Translations under genes and position numbers: made by a program | Part shown: one piece after another, positions 27,001 to 39,988 of the stretch | Numbering within the stretch: the first letter of the stretch is position 1 | How the letters are laid out: each line of letters begins with the position of its first letter | Source: Rhopalosiphum padi | Lineage: Eukaryota > Arthropoda > Insecta > Hemiptera > Aphididae | DNA: 64,000 nucleotides | Reading direction: 5' to 3' | NCBI RefSeq assembly: GCF_020882245.1 | Contig: NC_083597.1 | Location: 25,770,652 to 25,834,651 of the forward strand | The notes under the pieces: model-generated | The model's input: the letters and a program-made list of their open reading frames with translations, nothing else | What the model was told of the DNA's origin: nothing | Database searches by the model: none

Positions 27001-30000
27001 AAATTAATTACAAATTAAAATGAAAATGAAAATAGTATTGCTATTAAAAAAATAATAATAAATAAATTATATTAATTTCAGTTTGTAGATATGGTATATT
27101 AAATAAATATATCTACATATTATATTATAATTGATAAAAATTTCACAAAATTTAATTATTAAATTATATCCAAAAATAATAACAAATCACTAATTATTAT
27201 TTTTAATTATTAAAGGTGAAATTTCACTGATTAGACTTTTTATAATTATCGTAATTTTAATTTATTGATGAACGGTAATCACTACTTAAAAGTGTGACGT
27301 GAATTAAAAATCGAATAAATAACAAAATTTAGTAATATTTATGATAAAATTAATTAAATTGGTAATTTTATTTTAATGTTCAAAACTCAAGCACATCGGA
27401 TACAATTGTTATAAAAATAAGTATATGCCTATATAATATATAGATAGATAATCGAAGACTTCTGTTTAATATTTTAATGTATAAATATTACGAAACATCA
27501 GCATTTGCAATTACCTGTGAGTTCAATTGCTTGTTCGAAATCTGCAACCTCCTTGGTGGGAGGAAAAGAACCATTTTCGATGGCGTCTAATTTTTTTTCG
27601 TATCTATCTAACGTTCCACCTAAAAAAAGTACAAAAACACCGTATAACATCATAAAAGTAGAAGTAGACTACTACAGTGGTATAATAATATAAGCGCGCA
27701 GTAGAAACGTACATCAGATATGGACGACTTACTTTTAATTTTTAGATCGATAGTTTCTTGGTTTTTTACCCTGCCATTATTGTATTTCGTGTCTGGAAAA
27801 ATGATTATAAATATAGTATTACGTTAAACCGTTGAAATCGGCAGAAACCGCCGTATGATAGGTGCGACTGTTGGAACATTATCATTTGGAGAATAATATA
27901 ACAAGGGAGGTGCGCGCATTTCTCTACAAGACGACAGAACACCTATAATTAAAACCCGGAAAACGCCGGTAGTTTTCATTCGTAATTGCAGATGTGATTT
28001 AGACTTGCAGGAGATGAATGAGTTTTGCCTTTTGCGTGTTCTCGAGATGGTGTGTGAACGTGGTGAAGAAAACGAAAATAGTAACGCGTGTATACATAAT
28101 ATGATAGAAGATTTTTTTTTTACCGCCGCCGTTAGGAGGGTCCATATCGTTGTAATAACGATCGTGACACGCCAAAGGCCGAATTCATCAACGACTGCAG
28201 TTGGTTGAGCCCGAGAGACACCACGACACGCCGCCGCCGGTTTCACTACTATATTATATTACTATTATGAAGTGTATGTCACATAATAATAGTAATAATG
28301 ACGATACGCGTATACACGCGTGATACACTACAATACAGTTTAACAGTCGCCGGTCTATAATAGTGATTTTTATTCGGTGTGACCGCCGACGCAGCCTGGC
28401 ACGACCAGCGTACAGGAGACAGGACCAAAGTTCGAGCAGTCCGTTCAATATATTAAACTTTGAATAAACGTTCGTAAATCAGTTGAAATACGCCACTCTT
28501 ATGAGACGAAAAAAAAATAAAAGACGAGGACGATGAATTATACTAATCGGAGATTAAAAATTTGTTCGGTGTCTATGAAGTACGAACTTGAATATTTTAA
28601 CATCACGCAGTAATTATAAATCAACAATAAGAATTGAACGAATTTTCATGAATCGTTTCGAGCCCGATATGCGCGACTAATTAATTGATCATCGCGAATA
28701 AGTACGATCACGAACTACAAATAATAAAACGATCTTTTTCTTCAACTCCCAACAATATTACTAGAAAATACACGGTATTATACATAGAGATAAAAAAAGA
28801 GAGAGAGAATGAGAAGAATCCGTACAATGGTATTGTTTTCGTGTACATGTTATGTTCGTATATGTGTATATTATATTATATATATATATATTTTTTGCTT
28901 TTCGATTATTGAACGTTGAGTCGAGAGCACGCGGATTCACGTGGTGGCGGCGACGGCAGTGGTGGTGACTATAGAAGTGGTCCGAGACTTTATTACAATA
29001 CAACCAACAACCATGAATGGGCAAACGATATAATAATAAATACGAAAAATAATAATAATAATCGTATTATATTATACGCATGGGAGGTGAGCATGTAGTA
29101 TTATATTATTGTATTACCTACCACTTACCTACGCGTTTTGAAAAAAACTAACTACACCTAAGCCGATAAATAAACGAATATCTGCATGCGGTTTTAGATG
29201 GTCACAACCGAAATTCCTGAACGGCGTACTTTGTTACAATAACAACTTTTGTTCTTTTCATCATCATCGTGAGTTTTTATATTTTGAAAACAGTAACGAA
29301 ACGTGTCGCAATAGTCAGACCCAGTTAGTTCGTAGTTTTTACGGATACATTAAGGTATATAGAGTGCCTATACTCAATATTATACCACCAATTAAAATAC
29401 TATTATGACACATTGACACATATGGAGCTAGGTACATGTCACTGTATCATGCGTATAAAATATTGTACCAATACCGCAGCGTTTAACCGTTATTCCTAAT
29501 AAATTTATTAAAACAAGTTCAGCGAAATTACTGTTGGCCGAATGTCAAAAAATAAAAAGCGCATATGTAAATAATATAATAATTTATACAGGTACCTACT
29601 TAAAACAGTTAAAACGAACATGATGTAAAAACGCCGATCGTTAGATAATTACCTACGCAAAATAAAATACATCGTACCTAAAATATAATCAATCAGGTTT
29701 TGGGTAGGATCGAAGAACTAAATTCGGCATAATTAATTATGGTACTATGTAGTAACTTCGAACGACAATGTTGTTGATTTTTGGCGAACATGAATCGTCG
29801 CATGATTGTCTATATTATGTTTTGTTTTGTGCAAGAAATTATTATTCAGCTATAGGTATAAATTTAAAAAATTGTTTTTTGTTTTTTTTTTTAAGGCATT
29901 CTCGTTATAACGTACCCGGCGTTAGATAAAGATATTGAACGCTGGTAAACGCACAGTATCAAATAACATAGTATTATCTCGTCAAGTAAAGAACATTTGA

Positions 30001-30119
30001 TGGGGGTAGAAAAAAAATAGGAATGTAAACATTACACATTATAAACGATCGGTACTGTATACTTTACATTATATTTTATTTTTACCTGGACTGTTTGATC
30101 CACTATGATCTACCACCAT
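24013..30119 (-). CDS. SV2-like synaptic vesicle transporter (major facilitator superfamily), complete
   Basis: Coding exons in transcript order: 30119-30086, 27792-27733, 27619-27515, 26974-26813, 26723-26561, 26494-26373, 26309-26071, 25719-25550, 25488-25392, 25271-25103, 24528-24369, 24272-24145, 24068-24013. All joins are AG/GT and in phase; 1665 bases give 554 residues plus TGA. About 66 hydrophilic N-terminal residues precede a 12-helix MFS fold. MDVICMSFILPSAQCDL after the first helix is characteristic of SV2/SVOP proteins. MFS motif A is GSLADALGRRK (~129-139); PESPKFLL (260-267) ends the sixth helix; a second-half GMDTLGRK ends at about 437. The loop around residues 375-410 (NGS glycosylation site, cysteines) matches the SV2 lumenal loop. 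Family role: a synaptic-vesicle membrane protein affecting vesicle priming and release; the substrate is unknown. ATG context AAAATGG is good. The symbol is left blank because SV2A/B/C versus SVOP subtype cannot be fixed here. Confidence 0.93.
24529..25102 (-). other. SV2-like intron between exons 10 and 11 with an unassigned open frame
   Basis: The 574-base intron holds a minus-strand open stretch (about 24750-24965) including WSQNWKFCMTSCSI and a poly-A/T run near 24944-24954. It reads like a degenerate inserted sequence rather than an exon: no splice sites fit the SV2 frame. Other SV2 introns are short and plain, except the first. Confidence 0.3.
27824..28450 (-). other. CpG-richer block in SV2 intron 1 with a 140-codon open frame
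   Basis: The first SV2 intron (27793-30085) contains a GC-richer block. It is open on the minus strand from 28246 to 27824 (140 codons) and again from 28448 to 28254. The translations are unlike any family I recognise and the opposite strand is also partly open, as expected of locally GC-rich DNA. It may be an internal promoter or alternative leader just upstream of exon 2, rather than a coding gene. Confidence 0.3.
28910..29100. other. Second GC-richer block in SV2 intron 1
   Basis: Contains GGTGGCGGCGACGGCAGTGG on the plus strand and is open in opposing frames (for example HADSRGGGDGSGGDYRSG). No exon boundaries can be supported. It is followed by A+T-rich sequence to 30085. Confidence 0.25.
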
Positions 30120-30260
30120 TTTAGAGTTATTGGTCGGCGCAAACCGGGCCAAGACTTAGGACGTGTTCGTATCTGCCGGTTATCATAAAACTGGTATCAT
30201 AACTTATCTCTGACTGGTCGTGTAGATGAAAGGTATTCTGGATGCGACGTCGATTTCATC
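30120..30260 (-). promoter_or_regulatory. SV2-like leader and proximal promoter region
   Basis: Sequence immediately upstream of the inferred SV2 ATG is GC-richer and stop-rich, as for a 5' untranslated region. It includes a perfect 10-base inverted repeat, GTAGATGAAA at 30224-30233 and TTTCATCTAC at about 30253-30262. No TATA box at a sensible distance is obvious. Confidence 0.4.
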
Positions 30261-30479
30261 TACAAAACACATCATAAATTTAAAACACTTATCAAAAATA
30301 TTCGGACGAAACTAGCCTCCGACGGGCACACAAAATTCGCTATATTTCTATATAACTTAAAATAATGTTTTAAATAAAATCGTGTTTACATAACACATAA
30401 TCATCATTCTCAAATAATTATTAATTATTATTACATGATACGTACGTCGTACAGCGGGGTACGTCCGCCATATTAATAT

Positions 30480-31010
30480 ATAATGTACCTAAACGGTTTG
30501 CTGGCGGATCGGCAAATGTTTAGACTTGATAGGTATTCGAAACGACGTTCGGACAGACCCGACCAACGACCAACGAGGTACTACTACAATAATTATTATA
30601 CAAGACGAATGTTGGATCCCGTTGACCGACACGACGACACTACCAAACTACTACTACTACAACTGCTGTCTGCTCCGACGACGACGATCGCGACGACTGC
30701 GACGGTACACACACGTGTATGCGCCTTATATTATATACACACAATAATATTGTTATTATACAGTATTATTATTTACACACGCGCTCGCTCGTATCATTAT
30801 AATAGGTGCGAGTACACCGCTGAGCGTCGGATCGACACGCGTCCGTCGGCCGGGTTCATTAGAATGTGGAATGAAAGGCTGCTGTGCGAAGAGCTGCTGC
30901 TGCGGAACGAGATTTATTCATTTTTTTTTTTTAACGCGGAGAGTGGAGTGTACAGAGTGCAGACCTTGAAATGGACAGCCGCCTCAGGCCTCGTACGAAA
31001 ATGAGATTGT
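30480..31010. promoter_or_regulatory. CpG-rich island upstream of the SV2-like gene
   Basis: A CpG-dense tract with GAC/ACG/ACT trinucleotide runs begins about 360 bases upstream of the SV2 ATG. It holds a plus-strand frame of 173 codons (30483-31004) that is low in complexity (Y-, T-, L-, R-rich runs) and matches no family I know; another frame is open for 73 codons in the same place. Most likely promoter-island DNA. Confidence 0.4.
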
Positions 31011-34000
31011 CAATCGAACTCCATAATATAATTTATACATATATATATACACACACAATACAATATACACACATGCACAATACACGTGTGTGAAAAACTC
31101 GTATAATAGCACACGCTAATGTGGTTTTACACCGGATATTTATCGAGTTGCCGGTCCGAGGATCATTTTTAACGGACCCACTTACAACACCGATATTCCG
31201 CTATTCCGCACATTGGTATTATGCCACAGACCTAACCTAATCGTATCGATCATATTAATATTATTATTTATCTATATATCGATATCTTATACAAGAATGA
31301 AGTGTATAATATTATAATATACATATTATATATATTTTAAGTGTGTTGCGAATTATTAAGCGAAAATATGATTTAGATTGGTTCGATATTATTTAATAAA
31401 AATGCACGCTCCGCTGGCTTTGGCGATATCGGTCATCGAAATTATAAACATAATAACATAACTAAACACAATTTATAACTTGCAGAAGAAGACGAGATTA
31501 GGTTAACGTAGGTATCTAACAAGAGCAACTACAAACCAAATAAAAAAAAAACACAAAGAATTTTCTCAACATCACACTTAGGTACGTTAAAAATCACGCT
31601 TATTTGAGTTTCTTAGTTACATACTTACATTTTACATATATATTTTTATATGGTTAAACATTTAAAAAAATTTAAACATACATGAACTACTGCTTAATAC
31701 TTTTTAATGTCTTTTCCAATTCCTCTTACTGACAATAACTATTAACCATAAAAACTAATAGGTAATTTTTTTATAAAACTGTAAATTATGTGGATACAGC
31801 TACCCAGCTACCTCTTTTGATACAACCACAATTTATTAAAATAATTAGATAAATAATGAAATCCCATAAGAACAATTTAATGTTATCTGAAATTAATATG
31901 TTATATTTTAGTCATATAATTAAATTTCAAAATTAATAAAAATATTCAGCTATTAACTAACCCAATTACACTTGAATAATCCAATAATATATTAAAAATA
32001 ATACATTTTAAAGCATGATTCCATAAAATATATACTTATCTTCGTTATACTTTTTTCAATGTACAATTTTGAATTCAAAACAATTAGTATTATATTTTAT
32101 AATTATTAATTAATCATAATTTGTGACTTGCATCAACGTCGAACGAATTCTGGTGAAACAAATATACCATAATAAATACTAACAGTACTAAATCTTATAG
32201 AAGTATATGGTAATAGTATTATTAGCATTTAGCTATAATACAAAACTAGAATAAATAAAACAAATATTTAAACTTTATATAATAGTAAGTACCTATCTAT
32301 TATCTAACCATAATAAATAATAACCTCAACAGTTTAAATGGAAATTCAAATAGTTCTTCATTTATAAAATCATGTTTACCTTCTAAACAATCTTTATTAT
32401 AATTATACAATAACATGATACAAAGCGACAGAAATAGTTATGCGGACCTAATTTATAAATAATTCATCACTTTTAAACCCAAAATAATAATTGGATTTAT
32501 GAACCCGCATATTATAAATTATAATATAGGTGTATTGTGTATTTACTAAAATACATTTAATAAAATCTAATTTCATAAATGTCTTGTTATTTGATTATCA
32601 CTAATCAAAATTTAAACTAATTTAAAAGAGAATAAATTCAAATTTAAAGTAATAAGAATAAACAAACGAAACGAAAAATTAACAGATATTGATAATGTAT
32701 TGTTATTTATAAGCATGTAAGAATGTAAGGTATTAAATGATATTAATGTACGGTTAATTATTATTATAAGTACTTAACTGCTCCGAGATATTTAATAACA
32801 CCAATGAGACCGAATTCGAAAGTCAAACTAAACTATTAAATTGAAGTATGAACCACTGAATAAGAATATATTTTGCAAATATAAAACCTAAAATTGTGAG
32901 AGAGAAAACATTGTTAATAGATAACATTTCTAACATTCATATGATTGACTTTTAATTTATAAGTTATATTATCATGGCTTGGTTCTAAGCTTAATTTTTT
33001 TTAACCTTAAGATTTTGTGACTAAGTCTATTGTTTTTGATTTATACATAGGTATTTTTTTCATTTTTTTAAAAATAATAATTAGAATAAATTTAGATTTA
33101 GTTGCTATTTGATTGGTTTTAATATTGTTTTAAGAACATAATTTATTCAACATAGGCTATTTATATAATATATTTATGAATACGAAACATAGCAATAAAT
33201 AAGTTGACGTAACTAAAGTTTGGGCTGTCAGACGCTTACCGAACACTAATATTTACGCTGAGTTTTTTACAGACAAAAATTATTCTTTCTATTTTTTAAG
33301 CTGACAAAGTGACAACGATTATACTAATATTACATTCATTATGATATTTATTACAATAAATTCTGCATACAATTTCAACTGAATTGCAATAAAAACTACT
33401 ATAAGTCAAGTATAAGTGTATACATAATAATAGTAAACTTGCAAATTAATAGTCATTGATAAGTCTAGACAAATAATTTACGATTAATATTAGTAAAAAG
33501 AGACAATTGACCTTCAAAAAAAAAAAATTATGAAATAGACCCTGAATAGCAAATACAATTCCAACGCCCAAATAAATAGGCGAAAAAACGTTACTCATGA
33601 ACACGTTTCAAATTTCCTGCAATTTGTGTTTCATAGGCACTTTGGTGAGCTAATTTGTCTAATAAAGGTGTAACAAAACAAATTTTTATAAAATGTTCGA
33701 TCATGAAATTAAAAAAAAGTAATTTGTGCATTTCCTGTAATTAACCAGTCAAGTCATTCATTCAGTACTCATCCTATCGAACATAATCGAAAATAGATAA
33801 ATACACACCATAAAATTAGCATGTTTAGTGTGACATTTTTAGTTAATGGTATTGCGTTTTACAATTTTGACCAAAAAGTGATAATTCATAATATTATATT
33901 ATCCCAACACATAGTAATTTATTACGAACCCATATTGTCTGCATAATAACCTGCTAGTCTACACTGGATTACAAAATTATAAAAATGAAAAGTTGCTACC

Positions 34001-37000
34001 TATATTATAATATGTGAATAGCTGAATTAAATTTTTATCAAATATGATTATTTAAACAATAGACTGATACCAAATATTATCCCATTCTAATAACAAATAC
34101 GTTAAAAATGCACTATCTCATGTTATACCTTATACGTACAAAATCAATGTAGACCGATAATATAGAACTTAAAGAATCTACACAAATACCTAGTTATAAT
34201 AGTATTGACAATAGTATAAAAGTATTTAGATAAATAATATATTATTTATCATTTGTCATGAACAAGAACAAAATATATAATTAATAATTATTATCAACAA
34301 ATTCGTATCAGAGCAAAATACAAATATAATATTATAATGTGTATCAGAAAAAATTATCTATGTGTAATTATATAATATTACATGAAATAAAAACTTCTTC
34401 GCAATTCGTATAACGCTAGTTTCTTCCTTCCTATCATCGCTTTGATTACGTAATGACTAATTATATTAATCCTGAAAGCTAATTTCCCTGTTAAGTTCGT
34501 ATAATTTATTAGTAATCAATATAACACATAAAACTATTTTTCATAAACATTTTATTGTTCGTTTAATTTTTTTTTTTTTAATTATTTAAGTTATAAATAA
34601 ATTTAATAACATGAACATATATTATTGAGAAAACTTTTCAAAAATAATAAGTTTATATTATTAAAATGTTTGAGTCGAGACTGAAATGTATTGACACAAT
34701 TTATACGACTCTATAAAAAACATACCTAACCATAGACAATAGACATATTCTGAATTATCAACTACACAAATTTAATATGTACAATAAAGTAATGATCAAC
34801 CTACTTTTAATACTTGATTATGATATATTTTCAACACATTTTTGATTTTTTGAACGCAATAATAATAAATAATAAAATTACTTAATACGTTTAACAAAAA
34901 TATGAATACCGCCTACTAGTGTAAAAAATAATGCACATATTTTTATTGGTGTGAATTGAATTATTCTCAGTCAAATATGAAACAGATAATAATTAACATA
35001 GTAAGACTTCCCCAATAACACATTAAATAATAAATTCAATTATTTTTTTCTTTTCCTTTAAAATGTGTAGATATTTAAAAACAATAGCGTGATTATATCT
35101 ACAATAACAATTTAAAAACCAAGTACTACCATTGATTTATGGAATCACGAAAGAATATTGTGTTATTATGGTTTTCCATTCTTCGCATATACGGATTTGG
35201 TTGTCCTTACACGTCTTATTGTACATTTAACGGACTAAAGACTTCTAGATAATTAATGTGTATAAATATATTTCAAGGAAGTTGTTTTACTTAATAAAAA
35301 TTAATAAATACATTTTATAACAGCGGTGTAGAATTATTCCCAGGTAGGAATCACAGACATCACAATTCAAATTACATATCTAAAATATTTATTTATTTAA
35401 GAAGATATCATAGAACTATTTCTTTTTTTTCTCTGGCCCACGCGTAATTTAGATAAAACATATTCACACAAAATAATTGTGTTCATTCTTTATTTTTAAC
35501 AAATATTATGAAGAATAATATTTTTATCATATCGATTTGTCTGAATATTGTATCCAAAAATTTAATATTCATTTAAATTTACATAATTTTATTAATTTTA
35601 TATTATACTGGTCGAATACAAAGTCAAATTACAATAAAATATGAAACCGTTATATCAAACTTTCAAATATACAAATAATTATAATTCTCTTAATATTTTT
35701 TATAATAGCCGATTTTATTCAAAGGTTATTCAAAACTCGTAAAAACAATTTTACATGAATGCATTTTATCTATGTTGAGTGTGAGTGAGAGAAAGAAAGC
35801 AATTAATATACTAACATCTCATAAGGTGGTTTCATAAACTGATGTACTGACTTAGCTGTAGCGTACATTATGTTCGCAAGAAATCAATCGTGTTCAATTG
35901 TAAGCAATTATTTGTAGTAATTTATATCGTGTTTACGAACATGGCAAACATTCGCTACATGTTAGATTTAATAAAATATTATCATCAAAAAATTTAAAAG
36001 TATGAAAACGAGAATGTATGGGATATTTTTATATTTAAATAGATTTAGTAATATTTTAGTAATTTTCATTTAAAATATCCTAAATATGATTTCTAAAAAT
36101 GTAAACCTTTAGTTTTTATCGTTACCTTCTTTTAAATATACATATTTACTGATCATCTGTAATCATTGCTGTTGTGATTACTCGTAGTGCAGTGACAGCT
36201 CAAATGAATGAGAAATAAGACTAAACAAAATGTTTCAATTAGATAATTAAACTTTTTCTTTTTAAAGCTTCTATTTACTATCTATTACCTAAATATATTC
36301 GTTTACATATTCTGAATATAATACACAGTATTATATTTGGTTCAAATTTACTACAATTTATTAAATTATAATAAAATATTATTTAATCCTTCGTTTTTAT
36401 GAACTTGTAAAAATAAAATATTTTATATTTACATAAGTTTTAATCATTACCATTAGGTTAGGTGACCATACTATCTGTACATCTTGTTAATTTGGTACAA
36501 CTTACGAGATAACACATAAGGAAATAATATCCAAGTCGTTTCATACTTCATTGCTATTTCATAAAGATAAAGTACATTATAATCCAATCTATGCATTAAT
36601 TGTTAAGGTAGAAATCATTAAACAGCTAGACATAAAATTATGCACACCGAAATTCTGCATACAATTTTTTTAACATTAATTTAAATGTTAACACTTAAAC
36701 ATTCGGTACGAATTCAATTTCAAAATATTTAAACCTCAATACACAGGTGTATTATGATCCCGGACCCAAGGATTTCATAATGACACAGCTGGATGACTTT
36801 GTTCCCTCAATGTCGCATTAATATTCATCATTTGTGTGATGAATATTATCACCCGTTCACACATACAAACACATCAATACATAAATCTATTGTCCGGATG
36901 TAATTAATTGGGTTGTTAATTGTTTTTACCTTAAACAAAAAACTGGGAAGTCCTGAATGAACAATATAATCTGGCAATATGATCAAATTGTAAAGCGTTC

Positions 37001-39571
37001 AAATTTTATGTTTTGTTACGGTTGGATTCATATGATGAAAAACTTCACGATTATAATTAAAACACTGTTGAATGAATATAATGTTTACAGATCTAATTAG
37101 TAACATTATAATACGAATAATCTAAATTATGCGATAATATTGTATTATGCTAAGTATAATATAGGTACCAGGTACGTATAACTAACTCATATTCAATACT
37201 CAATGTATGTTTTAATTAACTTTATCGGAGTAATAACAAAATTAGTAAAAATCTTTGATAGTTGTACGTGATAAAGATAATATACTACTTGATGATAATC
37301 TATGATTTTTTTAAAATCTATACATAATTTCTGTTGATCTAAACCTTTTTTTTATTGTATCGATTATGGCTGTTTTTTACGTGAAAAGCTACACAATATA
37401 CACTTTGATAATTATATATTATTAAAGATTTAGTCTTGGTTAATGTCCAAGTCTAATTATGTATTAAACTAGAATAATTTACAAATATTTCCAACTTCAT
37501 TAATTTTATTAAAGCCCATAATTAACTACAATAATAAATAAGTAATCAATAACTAAAATAATAGTCGATTCTAGGTTTTTCAGACGTTATACGAAATACT
37601 TTTACATAATACCTAAATACCTATATTTTTATTTATATTTTAAAAAATGTGTACCTAACTGAGAAATAAATAAAAATTAATTTCATATACATTAGAAGTA
37701 AAATATATGTACAATATGTACATTTTATAATTTTATTGTATATACAATGTACACGTCATATTATATTAAGAGACTTATAATTAATTTTTATGTCTTGGAA
37801 GTAACTACCAAGTGTTGTTACTTATGTCAATATAAGCATTATATAAGCTCAATATAAGTAAAATATGAATTCATTCGTTTTTATAAACTCTTGTTACTCG
37901 CGATAAACTCTACACGTCTTGATTTTATTATAAAATAAGATTGACAATTGCCTAGATTATACTACTAGGCCATAGAAATTTTAACGCACTGGTGCAGTGT
38001 AGCGCGTATTGCGTATACCGACTATACCACTGGACTACGGAAATTTGAATATCTGATGTTCACGCGGTTATGAGCTTTTCGTTTATCGAATATAGTTAAA
38101 TTTTTTCTATTTAGAGTTCATCAATACATGGAAAAATGCAATATACGATAATGTTAACAATATTAATTAATTAATTTAATATAGTAATAAAAAAACTTAC
38201 TTAATTAAGTAATAAGATATACATTTACAGTTTGGAAATAAATTATTATTGCATTATCAGAAATCATAATATTCCTTTCCTTCCGACTTTAATGTATAAT
38301 AATTAATTAATTATCATTATAATCAGACCCTTTGTTTTTGGTTTAGGGGTAGGAATTTAAACCCAGCGTATTTTCACCGGTCAATAACGTCTGGTAATTT
38401 GCCAATATATTATTATGTATAAATTATCCAAAAGTTTTTTTAAATGTATACTGTATAGAATAATAAATGTACAATTATTATCAACTTTGATATTTAGTTA
38501 ATATGATGCATTTCAAATTAAATGAACAATCAATACAAGAAATGATAACGATGAATCTAAGAATCGATCAAAATCATTGAAATTTTATACGAAAATAAAA
38601 TATAATATTATGGTTATTAAAATTAAAACTGCTTTTTTTCTCAGAAATGATAATACTTCTATACATCACATTTAATTCAAAGAATCGATAAATTCATCCC
38701 TATATAGTCTACACGAATAAATAATAATACTAATAATAGTACTAGTGTCTTCTAAAGTAGTACATCATGTCATCATCACATACGTCATACACCAATTATT
38801 GGTAGTTTACTATTTGATATTTAATAAATTGTACTTAAATGTTTAAACCTATAATAGTCGTTTAACAAAGATCAATATTTAATTATACAGTAATTTCAGT
38901 AAAAACTATCTCTATAATATAGAAAATACATACTTAACATTTAAACAAAATACTTAAATACGTAATAACTAGTGTACACGATAATTTAAAAATGTAATAA
39001 TATGATATAAATTAATGAATTCAATCATATAATAATATAATTGCATAAGTAATAACAGATAAAAATGTATAACAAATACTTAATGAAACGAAACATTTTT
39101 TTTTATACAAATAATAAGTCTATCGACACGTGATTAAAATCTATAAAATATATACTAGATGTTACACAGCAGGCGTCAGCAGTTATCTTGAAAATGTATT
39201 AATATAGAACCAAATAAACAAAATGATAACTCAGAAAAGACTGTTAACTAAAATGTAAAAGAATATCTTTTTCCTAAAATTATTAAAAAATTAATAATAC
39301 AAAACAAAATGAGAATATAAACCAATGTTTTCAATGATCTAAAAATGTAGTCAATGATTTTGAAATCATGAAATAATACGCACAGTATGCAAAGCGGGTT
39401 TCTTCAACAAATGGAAGTTGAGTAATTATATTACAATATTTACTTTGAAGTACAAGTTTAATAATATGTATAATTCACTACAATATTACAATATTTCATA
39501 TGGGTATGTTGTATCTGTAATCATTTATTAGCAATGTATAAAAAACTTTAAATTTATTGAAGACAATTTAA
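31011..39571. other. Long A+T-rich region, no gene seen
   Basis: No ORF worth reporting and no exon-like islands in about 8.5 kb. Small items: a perfect 12-base hairpin at 36819-36848 and an imperfect duplicated block near 37960-38050. This could be intron if SV2 uses the distant first exon at 55 kb. Confidence 0.5.
36819..36848. other. Perfect 12-base hairpin
   Basis: TAATATTCATCA, loop TTTGTG, TGATGAATATTA. It lies in otherwise featureless sequence. It is too short for a microRNA precursor and has no T run, so its role is unknown. Confidence 0.6.
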
Positions 39572-39984
39572 GAAGACGTACCCGCATGACGTGCTATCTC
39601 CGTCTTACTAACGTACACCATACCAAATTTGAATTCAGCCGTATCCATTTTATGCTGTTTGCTTTAATAGTTGAGTACATTTACTTATAATTCGACTTGA
39701 AGGTAAGAATAATATCTAAGCTCTAGGGATTACGTAGGCTTTTATTGATATTTTAATTTTAAGCGGAGTTATAACTATGTAAAATATTAACTTTAAAATC
39801 CACATGATTCACTTTAAAATTAAAATATCAATAAAAGCCTACGTTATGCCTTAGATAATATTCTTAACTTTAAATTTGATTATAGGTCTAATGATATTAA
39901 AGCTAATAGCAAAAATGGATTCTGATAAACGCAAATTTATCATGTTAGTAAGACGGAAACAACACACGCGAATACGACATCCTG
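39572..39984. mobile_element. TTAA-flanked piggyBac-type MITE, copy 1 (413 bp)
   Basis: TTAA lies at both edges (39568-39571 and 39985-39988), the piggyBac target site. The left end reads GAAGACGTACCCGCATGACG; the right end reverse-complemented reads CAGGATGTCGTATTCGCGTG. Long inverted arms (about 180 bases) share TCTTACTAACGTAC-type and ATTGATATTTTAATTTTAA-type blocks around a short centre. There is no transposase. It is clearly the same family as copy 2 at 43443-43848. Confidence 0.8.
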
Positions 39985-39988
39985 TTAA

